Source: Thiosocius teredinicola
Lineage (GTDB): Bacteria; Pseudomonadota; Gammaproteobacteria; Chromatiales; Chromatiaceae
Assembly: GCF_002009425.1 (NCBI RefSeq)
Contig: NZ_CP019936.1
Coordinates: 4,265,297-4,329,296 of the forward strand
DNA: 64,000 nt
Direction: 5' to 3'
Below are positions 8,216 to 17,102 of this stretch, one piece after another. The notes beneath the pieces were generated by a model. The model saw only the letters and a program-made list of their open reading frames with translations. It searched no databases and was not told the origin of the DNA. Both the position numbers and the translations under genes were made by a program. The first letter of the stretch is position 1. Each line of letters begins with the position of its first letter.

Positions 8216-9610
8216 TCACTGCCCGCTCAAACGTTTCGCTCGCCACTCCCGGTACTCGCGGGACTCAATGAACGGCACGAAGACATCCTCTCCAGACATC
8301 GCCTCGGCGGTCATCTCATACTCGAATGCATCTTCGAGAACCCTTGCCGTCAACGTGGCATCTTCGAAACGCTTCGCTTCAATCTGCGCATTCAGCAAGG
8401 CCCAATAGGCGTTCTCGTAGAGCGGTTCAATCATGATAGCGCGCTCCGCCGCCGCAATAGCCTTGTCGTACTCGGCCATTCCCAGAAAACTGACCGACTT
8501 CACCGCCAGCAGGCCCGCGTCTTCCACGCCCATCCTGGATGAGAGCTTGTCGATCGTCGCCAAGACCTTTCCGTACTGCCCAAGTTGAAAGTAGTAGTCG
8601 GTCAGAATATATGCCGCTTTGTCGTTGTCACTGGAATGGGCGGCAATATCCGCCAATAGTTTGTGGTACAGGCTCGCATCGCCGGACGCGTTCGCTGAGT
8701 TCACGGCAATAGCGACGAGAGGAATTGCGCTACGAAGTGTTTCGTCGAGCGACAAATAGCGCTCGACCGCACGAGCATAGCTCCCTTGGCCGAAATCGCT
8801 GACCATGGCATGAACGCTTTCAATAACATCAGCGCGACCATTGGCGAAATCGATCAAGGTGCCAAAAGCCGTTGGAGTCGGGGCCGTTGTCGCAATGAGA
8901 TAGCGCAGCGAGTCCGAATAATTCTGGCCGGTAGAGTAGTCATACCAGTCGACGATCCTCACGCCGCCATTGGCACCCAGTGACAGCGCAAACTCCAGGT
9001 AGGCATCGCCAGCATCCCCCAAGCCCAGGCGAATCAATGCGGTTGGCGAGGACCCTCCGGCGCTTACCTTCAAGAGTTTTGCGTAGGCGTCAGAAGGCAT
9101 TCTCGATACCAACTCAACGCCCAACCGCTCCCCCAGCCCATTGCGCACGCCTCTCACCACCTTCCTTTTCCATGCTGCGCTTCCAAGCTGGTCATCGATT
9201 GCATTTTTTATTATGCCGTCTACATCGATAATATCGTTGAACGGTTTGGGGTCTCGTCGGTTGAATCCGTCAACGATTTGCTCCATGGCTGCGGTGAACG
9301 CATCCCCCGCGACATCAGCCATCGCGCTCGATACCGCAGATATCGACAACAACACGAAGACCAGGTAGCGGCGAAAACCGTTGAGATGGGCACTTCGCCT
9401 TGGGGCGGCCGGCGCGCCCCGATTCGCCTTTGGCAAGCTGGGCGGAAGCAACCACTGACGTTGACCCGACAACGCCACACGATCGCCTGAAGCTGCGGGT
9501 TCGAAGATTGAACGCAGAACGTTCGCTACGCCCGCGCGCCCGATGCACACACGTCGCCGCGCTATGGCAACCACCTGCGGAAGATCAATAGAAGCAAGAC
9601 CGATACTCAT
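8216..9610 (-). CDS. TPR-like repeat protein, probably exported or membrane-anchored
   Basis: This is a 464-residue protein of unknown function. Helical repeats resembling tetratricopeptide repeats occupy about residues 300-430, including segments such as AEYDKAIAAAERAIMIEP. A hydrophobic stretch at residues 82-96 ends in SSAMA and looks like a signal peptide, yet it sits behind about 80 residues of low-complexity basic sequence. The ATG at 9610 has a good Shine-Dalgarno (GGAAGGAA), which supports the long form. An in-frame TTG at 9436 would place the hydrophobic segment at the N-terminus but has no ribosome site. It is convergent with the SulP gene, 29 bases away. I infer a periplasmic or membrane-tethered scaffold and cannot name a partner. 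Confidence 0.6.
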   Translation of the reverse strand: MSIGLASIDLPQVVAIARRRVCIGRAGVANVLRSIFEPAASGDRVALSGQRQWLLPPSLPKANRGAPAAPRRSAHLNGFRRYLVFVLLSISAVSSAMADVAGDAFTAAMEQIVDGFNRRDPKPFNDIIDVDGIIKNAIDDQLGSAAWKRKVVRGVRNGLGERLGVELVSRMPSDAYAKLLKVSAGGSSPTALIRLGLGDAGDAYLEFALSLGANGGVRIVDWYDYSTGQNYSDSLRYLIATTAPTPTAFGTLIDFANGRADVIESVHAMVSDFGQGSYARAVERYLSLDETLRSAIPLVAIAVNSANASGDASLYHKLLADIAAHSSDNDKAAYILTDYYFQLGQYGKVLATIDKLSSRMGVEDAGLLAVKSVSFLGMAEYDKAIAAAERAIMIEPLYENAYWALLNAQIEAKRFEDATLTARVLEDAFEYEMTAEAMSGEDVFVPFIESREYREWRAKRLSGQ

Positions 9611-10004
9611 GCTGGGTTCCTTCCCGTCGCCTCCAATCAGGAGACAAACCTTTATATCTTTGAACGTTATCTACTCGGCTGCGCAAAGCGGTAGGCAGTA
9701 CCACCTTGCGTAAACGCTTGTGAATGTATCACCAGAAAGGCGGCCGGTGGCCTACACGAAGCGAATGCCGGAATAAGATTCAGCGCAAAATCGTCGCATT
9801 CCCATTGCGACCTTGCCTCAGCCATCACCTGTGCGCGTTGCTTGGCATGCTGAAGACGCAGGCATTCAAGCCGCGTCGGCAGCAGGATGAGATTCGAACT
9901 CAGGTGCGACACCAATGGTCTCTCGGCAATGTGTCGGAAAGCACAACAGTGCGATTGTCACGTGCTGCCAATCGCACCGTCAGCGCCCGACCGACATATG
10001 CCGA
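9611..10004. other. Intergenic region with a tRNA-like T-arm but no confirmed gene
   Basis: The minus strand at about 9885-9910 carries GTTCGAATC, which resembles a tRNA T-loop, but I could not fold a canonical cloverleaf around it. Open frames here overlap the following gene on the other strand or look non-coding. Confidence 0.4.
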
Positions 10005-10484
10005 TCAATCAGCTATCGCCGCTGCGATCTCAGCAATGTCGATCTTCTTCATCGTCAGCATGGCATCGAATGCGCGCTTCGCGCGCTCGCCACCTACGGC
10101 CATCGCTTCGGTCAGGATGCGGGGCGTGATCTGCCATGAAATACCCCATCGGTCTTTGCACCATCCGCACATACTTTCCTCGCCATCGTTGTTGACGATG
10201 GCCGACCAGTAGGCATCCGTTTCTTCCTGACTGTCCGTTGAGATCTGAAACGAAAAGGCTTCGCTGTGGGTAAAAGCCGTTCCGCCATTGATGCCGAGAC
10301 AGGGCACCCCAGCCACTGCGAACTCGACGGTAAGCACATCACCGGCTTTTCCGGATGGGTAGTCGCTCGGCGCGAGACGAACGGCGGTGACCGAACTGTT
10401 GGGAAAGGTTTCGGCATAAAAGCGCGCTGCGTCTTCGGCGCCGGATTCGAACCAAAGGCAGATCGTATTCTTCGGAATATTCAT
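10005..10484 (-). CDS. VOC/PhnB-like glyoxalase-fold protein
   Basis: This is a 159-residue cytosolic protein of the vicinal-oxygen-chelate superfamily, in the group once labelled 3-demethylubiquinone-9 3-methyltransferase or PhnB-like. It opens with the typical CLWFESGAEDAARFY segment and has WGISWQITPR near residue 110-120. One glyoxalase-type beta-alpha-beta-beta-beta repeat pair fits this length. The old methyltransferase name is not supported biochemically for most members, so only the fold should be trusted. It is followed upstream on the same strand by a DUF1428 gene 75 bases away. Proteins of these two families often occur near each other, and the two may be co-transcribed from the DUF1428 side. 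The substrate is unknown. Confidence 0.8.
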   Translation of the reverse strand: MNIPKNTICLWFESGAEDAARFYAETFPNSSVTAVRLAPSDYPSGKAGDVLTVEFAVAGVPCLGINGGTAFTHSEAFSFQISTDSQEETDAYWSAIVNNDGEESMCGWCKDRWGISWQITPRILTEAMAVGGERAKRAFDAMLTMKKIDIAEIAAAIAD

Positions 10485-10559
10485 AGCTAACCCTCAAACC
10501 CTCATCTTTCGCGGCGGCAGACAACTTCGCGGTACAGGCAACATTGATACTCGACCATG

Positions 10560-10925
10560 TCAGTCGTCGCTACCGAGTAAGCGAGTGAAACCGCCCCAGA
10601 TCATGCGTTTACCATCGAATGGCATCTTCTCGGGATCCATACAATCGGACATCCGCTTGTCGGCCATGACCTTGCTCATCACGGCATCGCGATGTTCACG
10701 CGACTCGTAGCGCGCATAGCCGATTCCCACGATTTCGTCGCCCTCGAGCTGCACACCCTTCATGAAAGATGTGATCTCTCCTTCCGGCACATCGTCCGCG
10801 ATGTATTCCTGGTACTCCAGCGCCCCAAACTCCATCCAGACGTCACGCGCTACCTCCGCCATTGCGCGGTACTCTGTGAGCTTGGGTTTCGGGATAGGTA
10901 CGATAAAAACGTCGATGTAGCTCAT
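10560..10925 (-). CDS. DUF1428 (YbaA-like) protein
   Basis: This is a 121-residue protein of the DUF1428 family, close in size to E. coli YbaA. Typical family segments are visible: SYIDVFIVPIPK at the N-terminus, a conserved W and E in the first third, and FDGKRMIWGGF near the C-terminus. The fold is a ferredoxin-like dimeric alpha-beta barrel. The ATG at 10925 is preferred over the in-frame GTG at 10928 because GAGGTGA lies at proper distance. The function is unknown. It is followed on the same strand by the VOC-family gene and may share its transcript. Confidence 0.85.
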   Translation of the reverse strand: MSYIDVFIVPIPKPKLTEYRAMAEVARDVWMEFGALEYQEYIADDVPEGEITSFMKGVQLEGDEIVGIGYARYESREHRDAVMSKVMADKRMSDCMDPEKMPFDGKRMIWGGFTRLLGSDD

Positions 10926-11329
10926 CACTTTTCACCTCAAAAAAACCTGGGATAAACCCACGCCAAGTAGCTGGCGGCCTCAACCAGGCGCGATGCATAA
11001 GGGGCTCTGCTTCGGCCGGGATCATGTGCATATCCGCCCCGCGGTACGCCAATAGTCAGCCCGTATCTCGGCCCGCCTTTCGTCAGGTTCGGTTTCTCCA
11101 CCAGGATCGCCGCGCCCGTCGATTCGATGCGCTGCCCCCAAGTAGAGTATCGTTTTGCGACACTTTCGCGCCTCGCGCCACCGCATAGCCAGAAAGAACC
11201 TCCAAACGCGCCATTCTGCTGTCACGACGATCGGGCACGAGGAAGTTCGACACGAAAGGGAGGAAATTTTTTCATTTCCGGACCTCTTCGTGAGATTCTT
11301 TGTGGATCAACGGACCGGCTGTTCGATTT
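10926..11329. other. Intergenic region between divergent genes
   Basis: Four hundred bases separate the DUF1428 gene and the ABC exporter. Both promoters should lie here, but I can point to no clear -35/-10 pair. Open frames crossing it have no recognisable protein features. Confidence 0.4.
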
Positions 11330-13135
11330 ATGGATACAACATTCACCATCGCAGACGAAGCGCCGCCGCTTTCCCGCTCACCGTGGCGCTTCGTGCTGCA
11401 TTTCTATTTGAAGGCACGGATCGCGCTGATCGCGATCTTTGTGTTCGAGGCGGGACAAGCCGCCTGCACGATCCTGCTGCCATACGCGGTGAAAGAGATC
11501 ATCGATGCAGTTACGCTGGCGAACGCCACCGGCGCCTCGGTGTTCGCGACCGCGCAGAACGCCCTGATCCTGTTCGGCCTGTTGAACCTCGGCATTGTGT
11601 TGTTCAGTCGCGCGAGCGGCGCCGTACTGGTGATGACGGGACCACGCTTGCGCGCCGACATCCGCAAATCGCTGTTCAGTTACCTGCAGCATCATTCGCA
11701 TCGCTACTTCATCTCGCATTTCGCCGGCTCTCTGGCGAACCGCATCGCCGAGGTGTCGATGAGCAGCATGCATGCGCTGTGGGCGATCACCTTCGATTTT
11801 TACCCTCTGATCATCAAGTCGGCCGTGGCGTTGATTATCTTGTTTACGACCAGCTCCGAACTCGCGTTGGTTCTGACGATATGGCTGACCATCTACATAT
11901 ACGCGTCGTATGTCCTCGCGAAGCGCTGCCGCGTGTATGCCAAAGATTTCGCCGAGGCGCGATCGTTGGTTACCGGCAAGATCGTCGATTCGGTTTCGAA
12001 CGTGATGAACGCCAAGATGTTCGCGCGACGCCGCTTCGAAGAGGACTACCTCACCGACTATTTGAATCACGAGGTGGACCACGCGCTGCGCACGTTCTGG
12101 TACATGGAGAAGCTGCGCTGGTTCCAGTTCAGTGCGGCCATGGTGTTGATGATCGCGATGGTCGGCTACGCACTGAAAATCTGGTCTGACGGCGACATGG
12201 ACGTTGGCGACTTCTCGATGGTCGCCGGCCTGGCCATCATGCTGATCGAGGCGGCACGCGGACTCAGTCGGAGCTTTCTCGAGTTTTTCGAGTATATCGG
12301 CAACATCAGTGACGGGGTGGCCACATTCATTCAGCCGCACGAGATCGTCGACCAACCGGGGGCTGAAGCATTGCAGGTAACGCGGGGCGAAATCGCCTTT
12401 CGCGATGTGTCGTTCGCTTACAAGGAAGGCCTGCAGGTATTCGATCACTTAACGGTAACAATCGAACCCGGCCAGCAGGTGGGCCTTGTCGGGTTCTCCG
12501 GTTCGGGCAAATCGACCTTCGTCAATCTGATACTGCGCTTGTTCGAACCACAGTCGGGTGTGATCGCGATCGACAATCAGGACATCCTCGCCGTCACCCA
12601 GGACAGCCTGCGCGAGAACGTATCCATGATCCCGCAGGACCCCATGCTGTTTCACCGCTCACTGATGGAAAACATTCGCTACGGCCGACTCGAGGCCAGC
12701 GACGAAGAGGTTATCGAGGCGGCGAAAAAGGCCCACGCGCACGACTTCATCCTGCAGACCGAACAGGGCTATGGCTCACTGGTCGGTGAACGCGGTGTCA
12801 AGCTTTCCGGCGGACAACGCCAGCGTATCGCCATCGCGCGCGCCATCCTCAAGAATGCACCGATCCTGATCCTGGACGAAGCGACCTCGGCGCTGGATTC
12901 GGTCACCGAGAAGCAGATCCAGCAAGGCCTGGACTACCTGATGCAGGGTAAGACGGTGGTTGTCGTTGCCCATCGCCTTTCCACGATCTCGCACATGGAC
13001 CGCATCCTGGTCTTCGATCAAGGCAAAGTGGTTGAGGACGGCAGCCATGCCGACCTTCTGCAGCACGGTGGGCATTATGCGCGTTTGTGGAACATGCAGG
13101 CCGGTGGCTTTTTACCGGAGACTATCGAGGCGTAA
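11330..13135 (+). CDS. ABC exporter, fused membrane and ATPase domains (MsbA-type)
   Basis: This is a 601-residue half-transporter that works as a homodimer in the inner membrane. Six transmembrane helices occupy about residues 30-310. The ATPase domain follows, with Walker A GFSGSGKST near residue 388, the signature LSGGQRQRIAIAR near 495, and Walker B ILILDEATSALD near 518, followed by the H-loop AHRLST. The order membrane-then-ATPase and the intact motifs indicate an active exporter of lipids, peptides or drugs; the substrate is not readable from sequence. The ATG at 11330 is preferred to the upstream in-frame TTG at 11300, though neither has a strong ribosome site. It is convergent with the gene set downstream of aprA, 11 bases away. 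Confidence 0.9.
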   Translation: MDTTFTIADEAPPLSRSPWRFVLHFYLKARIALIAIFVFEAGQAACTILLPYAVKEIIDAVTLANATGASVFATAQNALILFGLLNLGIVLFSRASGAVLVMTGPRLRADIRKSLFSYLQHHSHRYFISHFAGSLANRIAEVSMSSMHALWAITFDFYPLIIKSAVALIILFTTSSELALVLTIWLTIYIYASYVLAKRCRVYAKDFAEARSLVTGKIVDSVSNVMNAKMFARRRFEEDYLTDYLNHEVDHALRTFWYMEKLRWFQFSAAMVLMIAMVGYALKIWSDGDMDVGDFSMVAGLAIMLIEAARGLSRSFLEFFEYIGNISDGVATFIQPHEIVDQPGAEALQVTRGEIAFRDVSFAYKEGLQVFDHLTVTIEPGQQVGLVGFSGSGKSTFVNLILRLFEPQSGVIAIDNQDILAVTQDSLRENVSMIPQDPMLFHRSLMENIRYGRLEASDEEVIEAAKKAHAHDFILQTEQGYGSLVGERGVKLSGGQRQRIAIARAILKNAPILILDEATSALDSVTEKQIQQGLDYLMQGKTVVVVAHRLSTISHMDRILVFDQGKVVEDGSHADLLQHGGHYARLWNMQAGGFLPETIEA

Positions 13136-13146
13136 AGCGATACCCG

Positions 13147-13455
13147 TCAGTCGCTGACAAGCCTGCCCAGTGCGTCGTAGATCAATTCGTGCATGAACGA
13201 ATTCTCGCCGCAGTGGACGAGTTCGTCGTTTACCTGAAAAGTAAGATAGGGCCGGACTTGCTCGCCGCCCGATTCGATATCGGCGATGCCGTCGATCACG
13301 CACGTAATGCTGAACGCCAGCGATGCAGTGAGATCTTTGATGTCGCTTTTTCCCAGCCCCGCTTCGACCAGCTTGACCTGGATGGTCTTAACCAACTCAT
13401 CGACCAAGACAGCTTGCTGCTTATCGAACGCATCGGGATTGAGTTGCAAATCCAT
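13147..13455 (-). CDS. Small conserved-looking protein downstream of apr genes
   Basis: This 102-residue acidic protein is last in the row of genes after aprA. It starts at an ATG giving MDLQLNPDAF; the frame is open further upstream to 13533, but that part looks non-coding. It seems all alpha-beta without signal peptide or membrane segment, with two cysteines (CVID and HCGEN). I do not recognise the family. The gap to the 53-residue gene before it is 156 bases, the largest in this row, so it may have its own promoter. A role connected with sulfite oxidation is only suggested by position. Confidence 0.5.
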   Translation of the reverse strand: MDLQLNPDAFDKQQAVLVDELVKTIQVKLVEAGLGKSDIKDLTASLAFSITCVIDGIADIESGGEQVRPYLTFQVNDELVHCGENSFMHELIYDALGRLVSD

Positions 13456-13611
13456 CGTCTGCCCCAGAGTGTGGAAGAAAGATGTGCTTACACGCACTTT
13501 GTGAAGGCAGGACGCAATCCCGGAAGCCACCAAATTCCTCGAGCATCCAGTGAACGCAGGAAAACGCGTTGCCCCCGTGCGTTACACCCAGGTTCACATA
13601 GCCGAAAGTAC

Positions 13612-13773
13612 TTATGGCTTTTTGGGCGTCGTGTACTCGACTTCTTTCTGCCAGGGCTCCCAGATGGTCTCGTAACCGACAAACCCCTTGTCGTTGGGTT
13701 CTTTCTGCTTGGTGATCACAAAACGTGTGTGGCCATCTGGAACTCTTGGCTTTTCTTGCTTCTGTTCGCTCAT
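13612..13773 (-). CDS. 53-residue protein in the apr gene row
   Basis: This small gene starts at ATG 13773 with AGAGGAAAACG just upstream, an excellent ribosome site, and ends at TAA 13612-13614. The protein is highly charged, with lysine-rich ends and a central aromatic segment (ETIWEPWQKEVEY). It has no cysteine and no membrane segment. It begins 20 bases after the SlyD-like gene, so it is very probably translated from the same mRNA. Strong ribosome site, tight spacing and amino-acid composition support it as real. I do not recognise it. Confidence 0.65.
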   Translation of the reverse strand: MSEQKQEKPRVPDGHTRFVITKQKEPNDKGFVGYETIWEPWQKEVEYTTPKKP

Positions 13774-13793
13774 CGTTTTCCTCTCGCTAATAT

Positions 13794-14300
13794 TCAGATC
13801 GGTACGGTTGCGCCGCCGATCTCTGGCCCCTTGTCCACCTTGCCGCCAGCCTCGATTTCCTCACCGGTCGCATCACGAACCGTCAGGATTTCGAGTTTGA
13901 AAATCACTTCCCGGCCACAGAGGGGATTGTTCCCGTCGATGGTCAGGGTGTTTTCGTCTACCCGCGTAACCAGAAAACTCTTGGTTTGACCCCGGTCGTT
14001 TTCCATCAGGATGGCGGTGCCGACCTGTCGGTATTCGGCCGGCACGTTTTCTATATAGTCGGTAATCACCAGGGATTCATCGCGCGGCCCGTAGAGCTTA
14101 TTGCAATCAATCGGCACTTCGATGATGTCGCCGACCGATTTTCCCTCCAACTCCGCCATAACCCGCGGAGCAAGAACCTCATTGGTACCGTGCACATAAC
14201 CCAGCGGAAAGTCCACCGCAGTGAGAACTCCCCCTGTCTGCTCATCGATGACCTCGTAGGTAAGCTCGACAAACTTGTTGTTCTGTACAGTCTGTTTCAT
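13794..14300 (-). CDS. SlyD-like FKBP-type peptidyl-prolyl isomerase
   Basis: This 168-residue cytosolic protein belongs to the SlyD branch of FKBP isomerases. The N-terminal FKBP strand (VELTYEVIDEQTG) is followed by PLGYVHG, which is the family's active-site turn, and by an inserted IF-type chaperone segment around residues 65-120. The metal-binding histidine-rich tail of E. coli SlyD is missing. The preceding gene's stop is at 14307-14309, so the two genes nearly abut; ATG 14300 is preferred to the adjacent GTG 14306. Position after aprA suggests a folding or maturation role for APS reductase or a nearby metalloprotein, which is inference. Confidence 0.75.
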   Translation of the reverse strand: MKQTVQNNKFVELTYEVIDEQTGGVLTAVDFPLGYVHGTNEVLAPRVMAELEGKSVGDIIEVPIDCNKLYGPRDESLVITDYIENVPAEYRQVGTAILMENDRGQTKSFLVTRVDENTLTIDGNNPLCGREVIFKLEILTVRDATGEEIEAGGKVDKGPEIGGATVPI

Positions 14301-14306
14301 GGTCAC

Positions 14307-14657
14307 TCAGAAGATCGACGCACCAAATATCTTTACCTGACCTTTTTCATAACCCAGCACCAGCCTGCCAAGCCACTCACCGGGCTTCTTGGTGCTGCGT
14401 ACCCGGTACATCACGGTAACATGTTCGCCGCGACGTATGATGCCGAGAAAATCTTTGTCTTCCGACAGGTTTCTGGCCAGATCACTCTGCGAAAACTGCC
14501 TTCCCACTTCGATCTCATTAAGGCCCTGCATTAGGGAGTAAGCGAAGTTCTTGATGAACTTGCCGTACTGACCCGTGTTGGAGTATTCGACCAGTTCATC
14601 CCACCAGGGGTCGGCTATCGCCAGAATCTCCTGGTCGGTGTTATCGATGATATTCAA
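14307..14657 (-). CDS. Unknown protein immediately downstream of aprA
   Basis: This 116-residue soluble protein begins 46 bases after the aprA stop and ends 6 bases before the SlyD-like start. It is rich in aromatic residues near the N-terminus (DPWWDELVEYSNTG) and ends in a beta-rich half containing GEWLGRLVLGYE. No signal peptide, no cysteine and no recognised motif. The context strongly implies cotranscription with aprMBA. It may be an accessory or assembly factor for APS reductase, but nothing in its sequence shows a reaction. Confidence 0.65.
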   Translation of the reverse strand: MNIIDNTDQEILAIADPWWDELVEYSNTGQYGKFIKNFAYSLMQGLNEIEVGRQFSQSDLARNLSEDKDFLGIIRRGEHVTVMYRVRSTKKPGEWLGRLVLGYEKGQVKIFGASIF

Positions 14658-14703
14658 CGCTCTCTATTCTCTACGTGCTCGCAGGCTCCATTCCGTAAGC
14701 CGA

Positions 14704-16578
14704 CTACGCATCATCCTTGGCATCCACCAAGTGGTAGCACGGCGCCTTTTCCATCGTGTATTCGCCCGTTTGTGGATCGCGCCGGGAAACCGTCAACACA
14801 TGCCAGTTTTCGTCGTCCACTTTCATATGGTCACCGCGATAATAATAACCCGGCCAGCGGGTTTCCTTGCGGAACAGCGTGTGATGAAAAACCGACTCGG
14901 CCGTCAGATGCCGGTGCTTCAGTTCCCAGGCCCGCAGCAACTCGTGGATGTTTTCAGCCGCGACCTTCTCCAGATCCTCTTCCAAGACCTTCATCTTCTT
15001 CAGACCGATGTTCAGCAGCTTCTCGTTGGTCATATAGCTGACGGTCACCCCACCAGCATATTCATCCATCAGCTTCTGCAGACGGTCCAGGCCCTGGCGC
15101 GGGTTGATGTAGTTGGGGTTAACCGACCCTGCCGTGATCTCGTTGCGGTAGATTCGGTAATGTTCCATCGGCTTGTAGACCTCCGCTTTGCGGCGGTTGA
15201 TCTGCTCATCGGAAACTCTGATCCCAGCGGCCTTGCCTTCATCGATGTACTTGCAGGCAGCCTTGGCCGCAAGCCTTCCTTCGGTGAACGACCCTGAAGA
15301 GAAAGCATGTGGCGTGCCGCCGACTGCGTCACCCGCACCGAACAGCCCTTCAACCGTGGTCATGCGATTGTAGCCCCAGAAATATTCCGGAGGCGAGATA
15401 TCTTCCGGGCCGGAGCACCAGGCACCACAACCGGTAGCGTGAGATCCCATTACATAGGGCTCCGAGGTCGTCAGCTCCGGATTCTCGTACTTCGGGTTAA
15501 CATCCGTGGCGGCCCACAGCACGGCCTGACCCACAGTCATACCGAGGAAGTTGTGCCAGCCGATCTCCTCCAGGTGAGGATCTTGGAAGGAGTGCATCGT
15601 GACCATATGAATTGGCCCGCGACCGGCGTTGACCTCGCTGATGAACGCGTGATTGCGCAAGCAGGTGGGAATCGGGCGATGCGTACGGTGCGATGCCTCG
15701 ACATCGAGATAGCGCTTTCCAACCATCTCTTCCAGTGCGGGGAACCACTTGGACTCGTACTCTTCGCCCATACCATTCTGGGTATAGGTCTTAAGATGCA
15801 GGAAGTAAGCACCAACCGGTCCGTAGCCGTCCTTGAAGCGGGCCAACACAATACGGTTTTCCATCTGTGTCATCTTGGCGCCGGCGCCGATCAACAGGCC
15901 ATAGGCAGAACCTGAAGACCAGGGAGCGTACCAGACACGCCCGGCGCCTTCGCCGACCGAGCGCGGCTTGTAGATGTTCGAGGCGCCACCGGCCCCGACG
16001 ATCACGGTCTTGGACTTGAAGACGTGGTAGTTGCCGGTGCGCACATTGAATCCCACGGCACCGGCGACACGGTTCGGCTTGCTTTCATCCATCAGAAGAT
16101 GCGTGACACAAATCCGATTGAAGACCTTGTCGGCCGCCTTTTTCGCGGCCTCTGCCACGATTGGCTTGTACGACTCACCGTGGATCATGATCTGCCAGCG
16201 GCCTTCGCGCTGGTAGGCGCCCGTCTTCGGGTTGCGCATCAGCGGCAAGCCCCATTCCTCGAACTGGTGCACCGCAGAGTCGACATGGCGCGCCATGTCG
16301 AACAGCAGATCCTCGCGCACCATACCCATCAGGTCGATCCGCGCGTAGCGCACATGGTCTTCCGGGTTGTTCTCACCGAAACGGGTACCCATGTAACAGT
16401 TGATGGCGTACAGCCCTTGCGCCACCGCGCCGGAGCGGTCGATATTTGCCTTCTCGGCAATGACAATCTTCTTATCCTGACCCCAGTATCTGGCTTCAAA
16501 AGCCGCGCCGGTTCCGCCGAGCCCTGCGCCGGCAACCAGGATATCGATGTTGTCTTCTACAATCGTCTTATACGCCAT
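14704..16578 (-). CDS. aprA: Dissimilatory APS reductase, alpha subunit
   Basis: This 624-residue FAD flavoprotein interconverts adenosine-5'-phosphosulfate (APS) with sulfite and AMP in the cytoplasm; in a sulfur oxidiser it runs in the direction of sulfite oxidation to APS. The length matches the family. The FAD-binding GxGxxG segment (VAGAGLGGTGAA) is at residues 15-26, and the fumarate-reductase-like flavoprotein fold continues with conserved GSHATGCGAWCSG around residue 390. The start codon overlaps the aprB stop by one base. AprA forms a heterodimer with the iron-sulfur subunit AprB, and the preceding AprM connects it to the membrane. Paralogues in the fumarate reductase family are excluded by the gene context and motif set. 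Confidence 0.97.
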   Translation of the reverse strand: MAYKTIVEDNIDILVAGAGLGGTGAAFEARYWGQDKKIVIAEKANIDRSGAVAQGLYAINCYMGTRFGENNPEDHVRYARIDLMGMVREDLLFDMARHVDSAVHQFEEWGLPLMRNPKTGAYQREGRWQIMIHGESYKPIVAEAAKKAADKVFNRICVTHLLMDESKPNRVAGAVGFNVRTGNYHVFKSKTVIVGAGGASNIYKPRSVGEGAGRVWYAPWSSGSAYGLLIGAGAKMTQMENRIVLARFKDGYGPVGAYFLHLKTYTQNGMGEEYESKWFPALEEMVGKRYLDVEASHRTHRPIPTCLRNHAFISEVNAGRGPIHMVTMHSFQDPHLEEIGWHNFLGMTVGQAVLWAATDVNPKYENPELTTSEPYVMGSHATGCGAWCSGPEDISPPEYFWGYNRMTTVEGLFGAGDAVGGTPHAFSSGSFTEGRLAAKAACKYIDEGKAAGIRVSDEQINRRKAEVYKPMEHYRIYRNEITAGSVNPNYINPRQGLDRLQKLMDEYAGGVTVSYMTNEKLLNIGLKKMKVLEEDLEKVAAENIHELLRAWELKHRHLTAESVFHHTLFRKETRWPGYYYRGDHMKVDDENWHVLTVSRRDPQTGEYTMEKAPCYHLVDAKDDA

Positions 16579-17063
16579 CAGTAGCCCTCCACCCCTTTGA
16601 TCATCTTCAGGCCATTGGATTCGAGGGTGTGGAGACCACCATCGTCAAAACGGATGTACTTCGGTTCGTTGTACAGCAACTGACTGTCCCGCTGTTCCTG
16701 AGTCGGCGCCGGCACATCTCGAAGCTGCGGAATATGCTTTCCCCAAGGTTTGGTCGTGATGGGCGCCAGTAGATCCATGTCTTTTTCGCCGTTGCGGAAC
16801 TTGATTCTCCACGCAATGACGCCTTTTTCCTCATCGCGCTTCACACGCACCGAATGCCCCAACGGCGCAAAATCCGCATATCCTCTGACATCGATCGCCT
16901 GGTGCGGACACGCTTTAACGCACGAGTAACACTCCCAGCACATATTCGGCTCGATGTTGTATGCACGTCGTACAGTGGTATCGATGTGCATGATGTCTGA
17001 CGGACAGATATCAACGCATTGCCCACAACCATCACAGCGGGTCATATACACGAAAGTCGGCAT
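16578..17063 (-). CDS. aprB: Dissimilatory APS reductase, beta (iron-sulfur) subunit
   Basis: This 161-residue ferredoxin-like protein carries two [4Fe-4S] clusters that move electrons to and from the FAD of AprA. The cluster ligands are C10, C13, C16, C20 and C42, C45, C48, C52, each in the CxxCxxCxxxCP pattern. The C-terminal tail (after about residue 70) wraps around the alpha subunit in known structures and is rich in acidic and aromatic residues here. It lies 39 bases after aprM and overlaps aprA by one base, as expected for a co-translated pair. Confidence 0.97.
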   Translation of the reverse strand: MPTFVYMTRCDGCGQCVDICPSDIMHIDTTVRRAYNIEPNMCWECYSCVKACPHQAIDVRGYADFAPLGHSVRVKRDEEKGVIAWRIKFRNGEKDMDLLAPITTKPWGKHIPQLRDVPAPTQEQRDSQLLYNEPKYIRFDDGGLHTLESNGLKMIKGVEGY

Positions 17064-17102
17064 AGTCAGCTCCTCTTGGTATCTCGATTCAATGCATCGA
17101 CA

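Noticed and set aside
9880-9975. Possible tRNA on the minus strand, based on GTTCGAATC
   Set aside because: A partial acceptor and T-arm can be drawn, but the D-loop lacks GG and the anticodon arm would have a 12-base loop, so no canonical tRNA is supported.
9724-10212. Plus-strand open frame of 162 codons
   Set aside because: It overlaps the well-supported VOC-family gene on the opposite strand and has low-complexity serine- and arginine-rich sequence.
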